From contig JBJOQE010000026.1 of the NCBI GenBank assembly GCA_046050105.1, positions 1 to 5,438 on the forward strand: a stretch of DNA of 5,438 nt. The letters run 5' to 3'. The translations under genes were made by a program, and so were the position numbers. Numbering within the stretch: the stretch's first letter is position 1; each line of letters begins with the position of its first letter. Below are positions 1 to 5,438 of this stretch, piece after piece. The stretch is from JAYQPD01 sp046050105 (GTDB lineage: Bacteria; Patescibacteriota; Minisyncoccia; Phycocordibacterales; UBA918). Below the pieces are notes generated by a model. It was given only the letters and a program-made list of their open reading frames with translations. It did not search any database and was not told the origin of the DNA.

Positions 1-137
1 TACTTTATTTTGTGTGCAATATAAAAGCTTGCATTACAGACACGTTCGACCCTTTTAAAGACTTTGTGTATATAAGCCTTGTCGTATAACAATTCTGTGT
101 CTTTTTTAAAAAGACTTTCTAGTTCATAATCAGACAT
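1..137 (-). CDS. Hypothetical protein, N-terminal part (runs off left edge)
   Basis: Reading leftward from an ATG at 137-135, the frame stays open for 45 codons and two further bases to the window edge. An in-frame TGA lies just upstream of the ATG, so this ATG is the first possible ATG start. The peptide begins MSDYELESLFKKDTELLYDK and continues with charged and hydrophobic residues alternating in a way that suggests amphipathic helices. No signal peptide or membrane segment is seen. No clear Shine-Dalgarno motif precedes it; GAAG about 5 bases upstream is weak. The stretch is clearly more AT-rich than the ftsK and recA genes. I do not recognise the family. It has a vague feel of short helical proteins common in Parcubacteria, but this is an impression only. 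It is divergent to ftsK. An open frame of this length could arise by chance, but the protein-like composition argues that it is real. Confidence 0.55.
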   Translation of the reverse strand, partial: MSDYELESLFKKDTELLYDKAYIHKVFKRVERVCNASFYIAHKIK

Positions 138-309
138 ATATCTTCATTAGGAATGTCCTTATGGTATACGTCTCTTAGGCTCTCTACCAGTACCGCACAC
201 ACATTTATCGTGTTGTAATCTAATGTGCTATCTGTCTCTAGCTGTGGATAGCACAGCGCAAAAATGCTCTTTTCCTGCGTGGTATTATGTCGCTACAACA
301 TCTATATAT
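138..309. promoter_or_regulatory. Divergent intergenic region between leftward partial gene and ftsK
   Basis: This 172-base AT-rich spacer separates two divergently read starts, so it should hold promoters for both directions. On the plus strand the best candidate is the extended -10 at 280-288. On the minus strand I see no convincing -35/-10 pair. An in-frame ATG at 223 could extend FtsK by 29 residues across part of this region, but that extension (beginning MCYLSLAV) does not look like an FtsK N-terminus. No RNA gene, terminator or strong palindrome is visible here. Confidence 0.45.
280..288 (+). promoter_or_regulatory. Candidate extended -10 promoter for ftsK cluster
   Basis: The bases TGGTATTAT match the extended -10 pattern TGnTATAAT at all but one position. 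Transcription would start near 295, giving a leader of only about 15 bases before the chosen ftsK ATG at 310. No good -35 hexamer is present at the usual distance, which is tolerated by extended -10 promoters. A match this short occurs often by chance, so this is a suggestion only. A very short leader would fit the missing Shine-Dalgarno motif. Confidence 0.3.
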
Positions 310-2535
310 ATGGCACGAAAACGACGACAAGAACGCGCACCCCTTTTTGAAGATCTTTCTCCTCAAGCAAAGCAGGGTATCGGTGCAGTGATGTTTGCGG
401 TGCTGGGTATATTCTTTGCACTTTCGAGCATGGGGTATGCAGGCTTTATGGGAGACCTCACCCATAGTGCCCTTCGCACACTCTTTGGATACGGCTTTGT
501 GCTCGCGCCTATTACATGCCTTCTGTATGTCGTCACCCTTTTACGCCCACGTGTAGACACTGGCACCACGAGTGTCTCAAAAATGGTGGGAATCTTCCTT
601 CTGTTTCTTTCCGCACTTGCACTGCTTTCACTGTGGAGTGAAGACATGGGCGGCTTCTTTGGATGGGCACTCGAAGCGCCACTTACCTACCTCCTCGGTA
701 GTGCTGCTTCCGGCATCTTTATTGTTGGTATTTTCCTCATCTCCATTTTCCTCACCTTTAATATCGGCCTTGCATTACCCCGTCGCATACCTGAAGACAC
801 CAAGAAGAAACGCCTGAAGCCTTCGGCAGACGATGAGGATGAGGATGATGTGACGGTACCCATTCTTAAACCTACCCACGAAGAGGTGCTGGCGCAAATT
901 GAAGAGCCAGAAGCGGAGGAGACTGCTCCAAAGAAGTCGTTTACCGAAAAAGTATTTGGTGCAGCGGGTACGCCATCGGGAGAATTTTTGGTTACCAGCT
1001 TTTCGGGTACCTACGCACCCCCACCCCTTTCCCTTCTTGAGCGTGACAAGGGCAAGGGGAAGTCGGGTGACGTGAAGGCTAATGCCAATATTATTAAGCG
1101 CACACTTGAGAAGTTTGGCATTGAGGTTGAGATGGATGAAGTGACCATTGGCCCATCAGTGACCCGCTACGCCATGAAGCCAGCGGAAGGGGTACGCCTG
1201 GCGAAAATTGTGTCACTCCAGTCGAACCTCGAATTGGCTCTTGCCGCGAGCCCTCTTCGTATTGAGGCACCGATTCCTGGTAAATCGCTCGTCGGCATTG
1301 AGGTGCCAAACACCGCAAAAGCGACCGTGGGTCTTGCTTCCCTCCTTGCTACCCCTGAATACACCGACTCTCCGAAGCCACTCCTTGCCGCGCTTGGCCG
1401 CGACATTGCCGGTGCTGGTAAGTTTGCGAACCTCGCCAAGATGCCACACCTTCTCATCGCGGGCGCTACCGGTGCCGGAAAGTCGGTCACCATTCACGCG
1501 CTCATCACATCACTCCTCTTCCGCAATTCTCCCGACCAGCTTCGTTTCATCATGGTAGACCCAAAGCGCGTTGAGCTCACCAACTACAACGGCATCCCGC
1601 ACCTCTTAACACCCGTCATCACCGATGCGAAGAAGACTATTTTGGCGCTCAAATGGGCAACGAAAGAAATGGAACGCCGGTACGAAATACTCCAGGCTGA
1701 AAGTGTGCGCGACATCGACACCTACCACGAGAAGGTATACAAGCCTGAGAAAAAGAAATTTGATGCGCTCTCCCCTGAAGAGCAGACCGACGACGCAAAG
1801 ATGCAGCTCGCTGAGCCAATGCCGTACATCCTCATCTTCATTGACGAGCTTGCGGACATCATGCAGAGCTACCCACGCGAACTTGAGTCTTCCATTGTTC
1901 GCTTAGCTCAGATGTCTCGCGCGGTGGGCATCCACCTCATCCTTGCCACGCAACGCCCTGAAGTGAAGGTCATTACTGGCCTCATTAAAGCGAACGTGCC
2001 GGGGAGAATCGCACTTCGCGTTGCCTCTCAAATTGACTCCCGCACCATCATCGACCAGCCAGGTGCGGAGAAGCTGCTCGGGAGTGGAGACATGCTCTTC
2101 CTCTCCTCAGATACTCCAAAGCCGGTACGTCTGCAGTCTGCCTATATTTCTGACGTAGAACTCCACCAAGTGGTGGCGTACCTAAAAAAGCAGGCTGCCG
2201 ATGCACCGCTCGACTCTCTCGATCTTTCCGGTAACGCAGAAAAGAGCTCTGACGTGTACCTTGGTGTGTCTCTCGATAACGATGACATCGATGACGATCT
2301 TTATGAGGAAGTAAAGCAGACGGTTATTGCTACACGCAAAGCGTCCACTTCATTCTTGCAACGAAAATTTGGTATTGGCTACTCACGCGCTGCAAAGCTT
2401 ATCGACACCCTTGAAAGTAAAGGAGTGGTTGGGCCGGGCCAAGGTTCGAAGCCTCGCGATGTATTGATTGGCGGTGCTCCTTCCACTGCATCTGGCGAGG
2501 TGGAAGACGACACCCCAGAAGAAGAGCGTATCTAG
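310..2535 (+). CDS. ftsK: FtsK/SpoIIIE-family septal DNA translocase
   Basis: A 741-residue membrane-anchored DNA pump. In the family, a hexameric motor uses ATP to move chromosomal DNA through the closing septum and, in many bacteria, activates Xer recombination. Residues about 25-155 contain four hydrophobic segments (about 25-45, 58-78, 92-109 and 124-155), the FtsK 4TM anchor. A charged linker follows, including an acidic run at 173-180. The alpha/beta motor has Walker A GATGAGKS at 385-392, MVDPKRVEL at 415-423, Walker B with D512-E513 in FIDELADI, and LATQRP at 545-550. A lysine- and glutamate-rich insertion lies at about 472-503, before Walker B. Residues about 660-721 form the winged-helix gamma domain (SFLQRKFGIGYSRAAKLID), which reads orienting DNA sequences in known members. 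The end is acidic. The start at 310 was chosen because MARKRRQERA is a typical basic N-terminus; an ATG at 223 would add 29 atypical residues. No Shine-Dalgarno motif is seen. The next gene begins 7 bases after the stop, so the two are probably co-transcribed. Confidence 0.96.
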   Translation: MARKRRQERAPLFEDLSPQAKQGIGAVMFAVLGIFFALSSMGYAGFMGDLTHSALRTLFGYGFVLAPITCLLYVVTLLRPRVDTGTTSVSKMVGIFLLFLSALALLSLWSEDMGGFFGWALEAPLTYLLGSAASGIFIVGIFLISIFLTFNIGLALPRRIPEDTKKKRLKPSADDEDEDDVTVPILKPTHEEVLAQIEEPEAEETAPKKSFTEKVFGAAGTPSGEFLVTSFSGTYAPPPLSLLERDKGKGKSGDVKANANIIKRTLEKFGIEVEMDEVTIGPSVTRYAMKPAEGVRLAKIVSLQSNLELALAASPLRIEAPIPGKSLVGIEVPNTAKATVGLASLLATPEYTDSPKPLLAALGRDIAGAGKFANLAKMPHLLIAGATGAGKSVTIHALITSLLFRNSPDQLRFIMVDPKRVELTNYNGIPHLLTPVITDAKKTILALKWATKEMERRYEILQAESVRDIDTYHEKVYKPEKKKFDALSPEEQTDDAKMQLAEPMPYILIFIDELADIMQSYPRELESSIVRLAQMSRAVGIHLILATQRPEVKVITGLIKANVPGRIALRVASQIDSRTIIDQPGAEKLLGSGDMLFLSSDTPKPVRLQSAYISDVELHQVVAYLKKQAADAPLDSLDLSGNAEKSSDVYLGVSLDNDDIDDDLYEEVKQTVIATRKASTSFLQRKFGIGYSRAAKLIDTLESKGVVGPGQGSKPRDVLIGGAPSTASGEVEDDTPEEERI

Positions 2536-2542
2536 TGCAGCT

Positions 2543-2914
2543 ATGGATTTTGAGGACCGTTTCTATGTATCGCTCCCCTATATTCTCAAGGTGTGCGGCG
2601 GTATCGCCATAACACTCCTCATCGTGGGATATGTGATTTTCCAGGCACGACACCTCATCAGTGGCCCCACCATCACCCTCCTGCAAGACTTCCCCACCAC
2701 TTTAGCCACCTCTTCGGTTTCCATTCGCGGCAAAGCAACGAACATCATCTCCCTTTCACTCAATGGCCGGCCTATTTTCACCACAGACGAAGGGGTCTTT
2801 GAAGAGGTGGTCGTCCTGCCGGTTGGGTATACTGTAGTAACGATTGAGGCAGCCGACCGCTATGGTGCGACCACTCGCCTCGAACGTCATGTGTTGCGCA
2901 CGGCACCAGAATAA
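2543..2914 (+). CDS. Small single-pass membrane protein with predicted Ig-like (glucodextranase-B-like) domain
   Basis: A 123-residue protein. After a short N-terminus (MDFEDRFYVS) it has one membrane segment at about residues 16-34 (VCGGIAITLLIVGYVIF). The remaining 85 residues look like an all-beta domain. The pattern runs PTITLLQDFP, then VSIRGKA, LSLNGRPI, DEGVFEEVVVLPVGYTVVTI and AADRYGATT. That order (short strand, 'G.A', 'NG..', 'G.F...V.L..G...V.I.A.D..G') is characteristic of the glucodextranase domain B / bacterial Ig-like fold. No enzymatic motif is seen, so a binding or scaffolding role outside the membrane is the likeliest inference; topology is not certain. The gene starts 7 bases after the ftsK stop and ends 40 bases before recA, so it is probably translated by coupling from ftsK. 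ATG 2543 was chosen because upstream in-frame starts lie inside ftsK and add residues without Ig or membrane character. No Shine-Dalgarno motif is present. Confidence 0.85.
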   Translation: MDFEDRFYVSLPYILKVCGGIAITLLIVGYVIFQARHLISGPTITLLQDFPTTLATSSVSIRGKATNIISLSLNGRPIFTTDEGVFEEVVVLPVGYTVVTIEAADRYGATTRLERHVLRTAPE

Positions 2915-2954
2915 ACGGAAGTACGGTTGCATCATTAATCAATTAGAAACTCCT

Positions 2955-4001
2955 ATGGCATTCAAGAAAAAAGAGAAAGTAGAAAAGACGATGGGTGCGC
3001 CCGCTGAAGCGGGCACAAAGCGTGGCATTGAAGATATTCGCGAGACACTCCGCAGCATCAAGACAAAATTTGGTGATGATTCCATCATGACCTTGGGTGA
3101 ACGCCCAAAGGTGCACATCGACGCCATTCCTACCGGCTCGATTGGCCTTGATAATGCGCTCGGCATTGGCGGCTTCCCCCGAGGACGTATCATTGAAATT
3201 TTTGGCCCTGAGTCTTCAGGTAAGACTACCCTCTCCCTCCACGCCGTTGCTGAAGCACAGAAAATGGGCGGCATCTGTGCCTTTATCGACGCAGAACATG
3301 CCATGGACCCTGAATATGCACGTAAGCTTGGTGTGAATCTTGAGGAGCTTCTTATCTCGCAACCAGACAACGGCGAGCAGGCGCTTGAGATTGTGGAGTC
3401 TTTGGTACGCTCGGGTCAGATAGATATCATTGTGGTGGACTCAGTCGCGGCTCTTACGCCAAAAGATGAAATCGAGGGCGATATGGGCCAACAGCATGTG
3501 GGCAAGCAGGCGCGCTTGATGTCGCAGGCCCTCCGCAAGCTCACCTCTATCGTGGCAAAGTCCAAGACCGTGGTGATTTTCATCAACCAAATTCGTATGC
3601 AGATTGGTGTGATGTTTGGTAACCCGGAAACTACCCCAGGAGGCAAGGCGCTTAAGTTCTACACCTCTGTACGACTTGATATCCGCCGCATCGCGCAAAT
3701 TAAAAAAGGTGAAGATGTGGTAGGTGGCCGCCACCGCGTGAAGGTGGTCAAAAACAAAGTTGCCGCACCATTTAAGGCGACTGAGTTCGACCTTATGTAC
3801 AACGAGGGCATCTCTTCTGAAGGCGAGCTCTTGGCGCTCGGTGAAAAGTATAGCCTTGTTGAAAAATCTGGTGCTTCGTATGCATATGGCGAACATAAGC
3901 TTGGTCGCGGCTACGACGCAGCCCGCACCTTCCTTCGTGAGAATAAGCCGATCTCGAAACAACTCCTCAAAGAAATCCGCGAGAAGCTTGCAGCTGAGTA
4001 G
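2955..4001 (+). CDS. recA: Recombinase RecA
   Basis: A 348-residue RecA, the ATP-dependent filament-forming protein that pairs homologous DNA and triggers the SOS response where LexA exists. Landmarks: Walker A GPESSGKT at residues 84-91; catalytic glutamate E114 in FIDAEHA; Walker B with D162 in IIVVDSVAAL; DNA-binding loop L1 around 174-184 (EGDMGQQHVGK); sensor N211-Q212; loop L2 around 217-231 (IGVMFGNPETTPGG); and RLDIRR at 240-245. All key residues are present. Numbering is shifted 18 residues from E. coli RecA because of a lysine-rich, Ala/Gly-containing N-terminal extension. The C-terminus stops at LLKEIREKLAAE, about 20 residues short of the E. coli end and without its acidic tail. 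ATG 2955 was chosen for its typical MAFKKKEK start; ATG 2991 (residue 13) is a possible shorter start. Neither has a clear Shine-Dalgarno motif. The 40-base gap after the membrane-protein gene shows no convincing promoter or SOS box, so recA is probably transcribed from upstream. Confidence 0.98.
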   Translation: MAFKKKEKVEKTMGAPAEAGTKRGIEDIRETLRSIKTKFGDDSIMTLGERPKVHIDAIPTGSIGLDNALGIGGFPRGRIIEIFGPESSGKTTLSLHAVAEAQKMGGICAFIDAEHAMDPEYARKLGVNLEELLISQPDNGEQALEIVESLVRSGQIDIIVVDSVAALTPKDEIEGDMGQQHVGKQARLMSQALRKLTSIVAKSKTVVIFINQIRMQIGVMFGNPETTPGGKALKFYTSVRLDIRRIAQIKKGEDVVGGRHRVKVVKNKVAAPFKATEFDLMYNEGISSEGELLALGEKYSLVEKSGASYAYGEHKLGRGYDAARTFLRENKPISKQLLKEIREKLAAE

Positions 4002-4022
4002 TTTTATTTACCGCGCGTACGC

Positions 4023-4057
4023 CAGAAACCCCAAAGCCAAAGGCTTTGGGGTTTCTG
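4023..4057 (+). terminator. Perfect 16-bp hairpin after recA, probable terminator
   Basis: Arms 4023-4038 and 4042-4057 are perfectly complementary (16 bp) around the three-base loop AAA. The core pairs CCCCAAAGCC with GGCTTTGGGG. It starts 21 bases after the recA stop. The downstream strand is only moderately T-rich (TTTCTGCCTTTCC). The stem is nearly symmetrical, so it could act on both strands. It is best read as the end of the ftsK-recA transcript. Confidence 0.8.
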
Positions 4058-4084
4058 CCTTTCCACCCTTCCCTCCACCCATAG

Positions 4085-4114
4085 AAAAAAGGCAGTGCGT
4101 AATGCACTGCCTTT
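4085..4114 (-). terminator. Intrinsic terminator of the leftward secreted-protein gene
   Basis: Arms 4088-4098 and 4104-4114 form a perfect 11-bp stem (GGCAGTGC/GCACTGCC plus A-T pairs) with the loop GTAAT. On the minus strand the stem is followed by six T residues (the complement of 4085-4090), the classic intrinsic terminator form. It begins 24 bases beyond the stop of the 4138-5142 gene. Its direction is the reverse of recA transcription. Confidence 0.85.
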
Positions 4115-4137
4115 GGGTTCTGAACGTATGTTTTTCA

Positions 4138-5142
4138 TCAGGCACCAAAGAATGTGCGCGACAGCACACCGATGAGCATACCAAGTGAACGAACAGTTTC
4201 GATAGGCACATTTTGTCCTTCGAGTGTGCCGGTGGCATCAATCAACATGGGCACTTCAGTGTCCTCACCGTCCACTTTCGTGGTCACCATGGAAGATTGG
4301 CGCATGATGATTTGGCCAGTAATGCCATCTGCTGCCGAAAAGAGGTCTGCATCACCATCAGGGTTTGCGAACAATGCTTCATCAGCAGTGAGATTCGCAG
4401 ACGGCAACGCCAGCATGAGGTTGTACTCAGTCTGGTTTTCCACCCCAACACTTTCCACCCAAGGCATGTTGCCTTTGAGTGTATACACCTTGTTGCTGCA
4501 TGTTGCAGCAACGTCGATGATCCAGGATTCTGTTTGGTAGGAAAAAGCCATATTCCCTGTCCATGTGCAGCCGCGATCTGACGGCATACCAGAAGACGGG
4601 ACTGCGAATGCAGAAAACTCGATAGTATCGATGCGCTGATCAATGAGCGACCCATCTGCAGACGAACCTCCAATCTTTTTCAAGATTGACTGCTTGAACA
4701 CCTCCGTCTTCGAAGAAGGATTCTCGGGTTTGAGTTTCAGATTTCCGCCAAAACCACCTTCAGAGGCAGGCACCTTGCCGACAGCAAGATAGTTCACCTT
4801 CATTGTTCCAGCATCTGTATGACCGTCAGTTTTGACAATGAAACCACCTGCGTATTGCACCCGTTGGTGCTTCTTGCCACCACCAACAACTGCGCCTGTG
4901 CCTGAAATAGCACAGGTTTCATCCTTACGCTTGAAATAACTGGTGGTGCCAGCAGTGCATATCAATTTCAACTGGGTTTCAACTTGCTTGTCAGAAAGTC
5001 CAACTGTATACGAATCTTTCTTTGCAGAATCACGAAGGGATTGCTGGTCCGCATTCATGCTGAAGTTCACCACATCAGCAACAGCGATTTGTGGAGCATA
5101 TGTGCAAAGTGCAACCATTGCAAACAGAGCAAATTTTTTCAT
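4138..5142 (-). CDS. Secreted protein of unknown function with Sec signal peptide
   Basis: A 334-residue protein that I do not recognise. Residues 1-22 form a clear Sec signal peptide (MKKFALFAMVALC, then APQIAVA before D23), with likely signal peptidase I cleavage after A22. The mature part has four cysteines, C62, C77, C192 and C215, spaced as if for two local disulfides (62-77 and 192-215). It is rich in Gly, Ser, Thr and Asp and has alternating strand-like patterns such as ESWIIDVAATC and QTEYNLMLALP. There is an acidic stretch DGDAD at 262-266 and a hydrophobic end (LGMLIGVLSRTFFGA). No internal membrane segment, enzyme motif or cell-wall anchor is seen. C13 does not sit in a proper lipobox because L12 occupies position -1. 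ATG 5142 was chosen because an AAGGA motif lies 8 bases upstream and the signal peptide begins there; a TTG at 5208 would fall inside the promoter. The gene has its own promoter and terminator and is convergent with recA. Function should be left open; an exported structural or surface-binding protein is possible. Confidence 0.88.
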   Translation of the reverse strand: MKKFALFAMVALCTYAPQIAVADVVNFSMNADQQSLRDSAKKDSYTVGLSDKQVETQLKLICTAGTTSYFKRKDETCAISGTGAVVGGGKKHQRVQYAGGFIVKTDGHTDAGTMKVNYLAVGKVPASEGGFGGNLKLKPENPSSKTEVFKQSILKKIGGSSADGSLIDQRIDTIEFSAFAVPSSGMPSDRGCTWTGNMAFSYQTESWIIDVAATCSNKVYTLKGNMPWVESVGVENQTEYNLMLALPSANLTADEALFANPDGDADLFSAADGITGQIIMRQSSMVTTKVDGEDTEVPMLIDATGTLEGQNVPIETVRSLGMLIGVLSRTFFGA

Positions 5143-5150
5143 CGAACGAT

Positions 5151-5155
5151 TCCTT
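5151..5155 (-). promoter_or_regulatory. Ribosome binding site of the secreted-protein gene
   Basis: On the minus strand AAGGA lies 8 bases before the ATG at 5142, within a purine run of six A residues then GGAA. It is the only clear Shine-Dalgarno motif before any gene start in the window, and it settles the choice of start. Confidence 0.75.
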
Positions 5156-5167
5156 TTTTCAAAGGTC

Positions 5168-5183
5168 TGGAGCACCTGCTCCA
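5168..5183 (-). repeat. Palindrome in the leader of the secreted-protein gene (possible operator or 5' hairpin)
   Basis: TGGAGCA and TGCTCCA are perfect 7-base inverted arms around two central bases. The element lies just downstream of the predicted transcription start (about 5188) and 26 bases before the start codon. Such a position suits a repressor operator. As RNA it could form a 6-bp hairpin with a 4-base loop in the 5' leader. No known regulator site is recognised. It has no T-tract on the minus strand, so it is not a terminator. Confidence 0.5.
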
Positions 5184-5194
5184 AATCCAAAACA

Positions 5195-5222
5195 ACAATA
5201 CTACACAATACAAATATGTCAA
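5195..5222 (-). promoter_or_regulatory. Sigma-70-type promoter of the secreted-protein gene
   Basis: Minus-strand -35 box TTGACA (5222-5217) is a perfect consensus match. After a 16-base spacer comes TATTGT (5200-5195), matching TATAAT at four of six positions. Transcription would start near 5188, leaving a leader of about 46 bases that carries the palindrome and the AAGGA site. The promoter begins about 8 bases after the T-tract of the preceding gene's terminator, so this gene is insulated from upstream transcription. Confidence 0.7.
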
Positions 5223-5229
5223 TGGCATT

Positions 5230-5260
5230 AAAAAGCCCCCCACTTTATGAGTGAGGGGTT
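5230..5260 (-). terminator. Intrinsic terminator of the leftward gene at the right edge
   Basis: On the minus strand, CCCCTCACT (from 5258) pairs with AGTGGGGGG through a 9-bp stem that includes one G-U wobble, around a CATAA loop, and is followed by CTTTTT. On the plus strand the same wobble position becomes an A-C mismatch and no T-tract follows, which shows that the element works leftward. It lies 31 bases after the stop codon at 5292. Confidence 0.85.
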
Positions 5261-5291
5261 GTATTCTGGCGAGGCAGAACTTTTTTGCGAG

Positions 5292-5438
5292 TTATTGTAC
5301 CCGGCGCGTTTTTCGTGAAGGAACAGTGACTTGCACTTCCTCCTCCACAGGCGTGATGTCGATGGCAGTGAGATCAATCATACTCGCCGAAGAGGGTGCC
5401 GGGAGTGCTCGAATTTCATTCAGACCCTCATCAGCTAG
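5292..5438 (-). CDS. C-terminal part of an unidentified protein (runs off right edge)
   Basis: Reading leftward from the window edge, one frame is open for 48 codons and ends at TAA (5294-5292). The visible tail begins LADEGLNEIRALPAPS and ends SRKTRRVQ. The middle, including ITPVEEEVQVTVPS, is acidic and proline-containing, so the tail is probably flexible with a basic end. A strong intrinsic terminator follows in the same direction, which supports this being a real gene end. No membrane segment or catalytic motif is seen in this part and the family cannot be named. An internal ATG at residue 20 of the visible part would give only a 29-residue peptide, so a longer gene starting outside the window is more likely. 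Confidence 0.7.
   Translation of the reverse strand, partial: LADEGLNEIRALPAPSSASMIDLTAIDITPVEEEVQVTVPSRKTRRVQ

Noticed and set aside
40..60. GTTCGACC resembling a tRNA T-loop
   Set aside because: The flanking bases do not form a T-stem, and no acceptor or anticodon arms can be placed around it.
99..115. Near-palindrome GTCTTTTTTAAAAAGAC resembling a hairpin or operator, with a similar TTTTAAAGACTTT at 53-65
   Set aside because: Both copies lie inside the leftward coding frame, where they encode LFKKD-like and KVFKR residues. The AT-rich arms pair weakly and no gene ends nearby.
223..309. Upstream in-frame ATG that would lengthen FtsK by 29 residues
   Set aside because: The extra residues (beginning MCYLSLAV) do not resemble an FtsK N-terminus, and the candidate promoter at 280-288 would lie inside the extension. 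The ATG at 310 gives the usual basic start.
1094..1558. Long open frames on both strands inside ftsK, and similar ones inside recA
   Set aside because: They overlap strongly supported coding sequence with conserved motifs and encode low-complexity Arg/Ser/Pro-rich peptides typical of out-of-frame translation.
2881..2902. CGAAC followed by GTGTT, vaguely like a Gram-positive LexA (SOS) box upstream of recA
   Set aside because: The half-sites and spacing do not match CGAAC-N4-GTTCG, and the bases lie in the coding part of the preceding gene.
4342..4359. DGDAD acidic stretch in the secreted protein as a calcium-binding loop
   Set aside because: The glycine at position 6 and the glutamate at position 12 of an EF-hand loop are missing, so it is only an acidic patch.
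5104..5142. Possible lipoprotein signal (cysteine at residue 13 of the secreted protein)
   Set aside because: The residue before the cysteine is leucine rather than Gly, Ala or Ser. A standard signal peptidase I site AVA-D follows at residue 22.

Overview
The window looks like a piece of a small, compact bacterial chromosome, most probably from the Candidate Phyla Radiation (Parcubacteria/Patescibacteria). This rests on the flavour of the FtsK and RecA proteins, the arrangement ftsK - small membrane protein - recA, and start sites that lack Shine-Dalgarno motifs. It is an inference from recalled family patterns, not a database result. The standard genetic code reads cleanly, and no mobile element, CRISPR array, tRNA or rRNA is visible.

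Layout. Positions 1-137 hold the start of a leftward gene that runs off the left edge (first 45 residues visible, AT-rich, unrecognised). Positions 138-309 are a divergent intergenic region with a candidate extended -10 promoter just before ftsK. Positions 310-4001 form a rightward cluster: ftsK (310-2535), then after 7 bases a gene for a small single-pass membrane protein with a predicted Ig-like domain (2543-2914), then after 40 bases recA (2955-4001). Two hairpins at 4023-4057 and 4085-4114 separate recA from a convergent leftward gene. That gene (4138-5142) encodes a 334-residue secreted protein of unknown function and is a self-contained unit with its own promoter, strong ribosome binding site and terminator. 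Positions 5230-5260 are the terminator of a further leftward gene, whose last 48 codons occupy 5292-5438 and which continues past the right edge. No gene-free stretch exceeds 300 bases.

How the parts fit. FtsK pumps DNA through the division septum and hands dimeric chromosomes to site-specific recombination. RecA carries out the homologous recombination that creates and repairs such junctions, so their co-linearity makes functional sense. The small protein between them is probably co-expressed and anchored in the same membrane as FtsK, but its role is unknown. The secreted protein is transcribed convergently and appears independent of this cluster.

The window is mostly ordinary core genome. 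The parts least explained by known families are the 334-residue secreted protein with its promoter-proximal palindrome, the small membrane protein in the ftsK-recA cluster, and the two edge-truncated genes.
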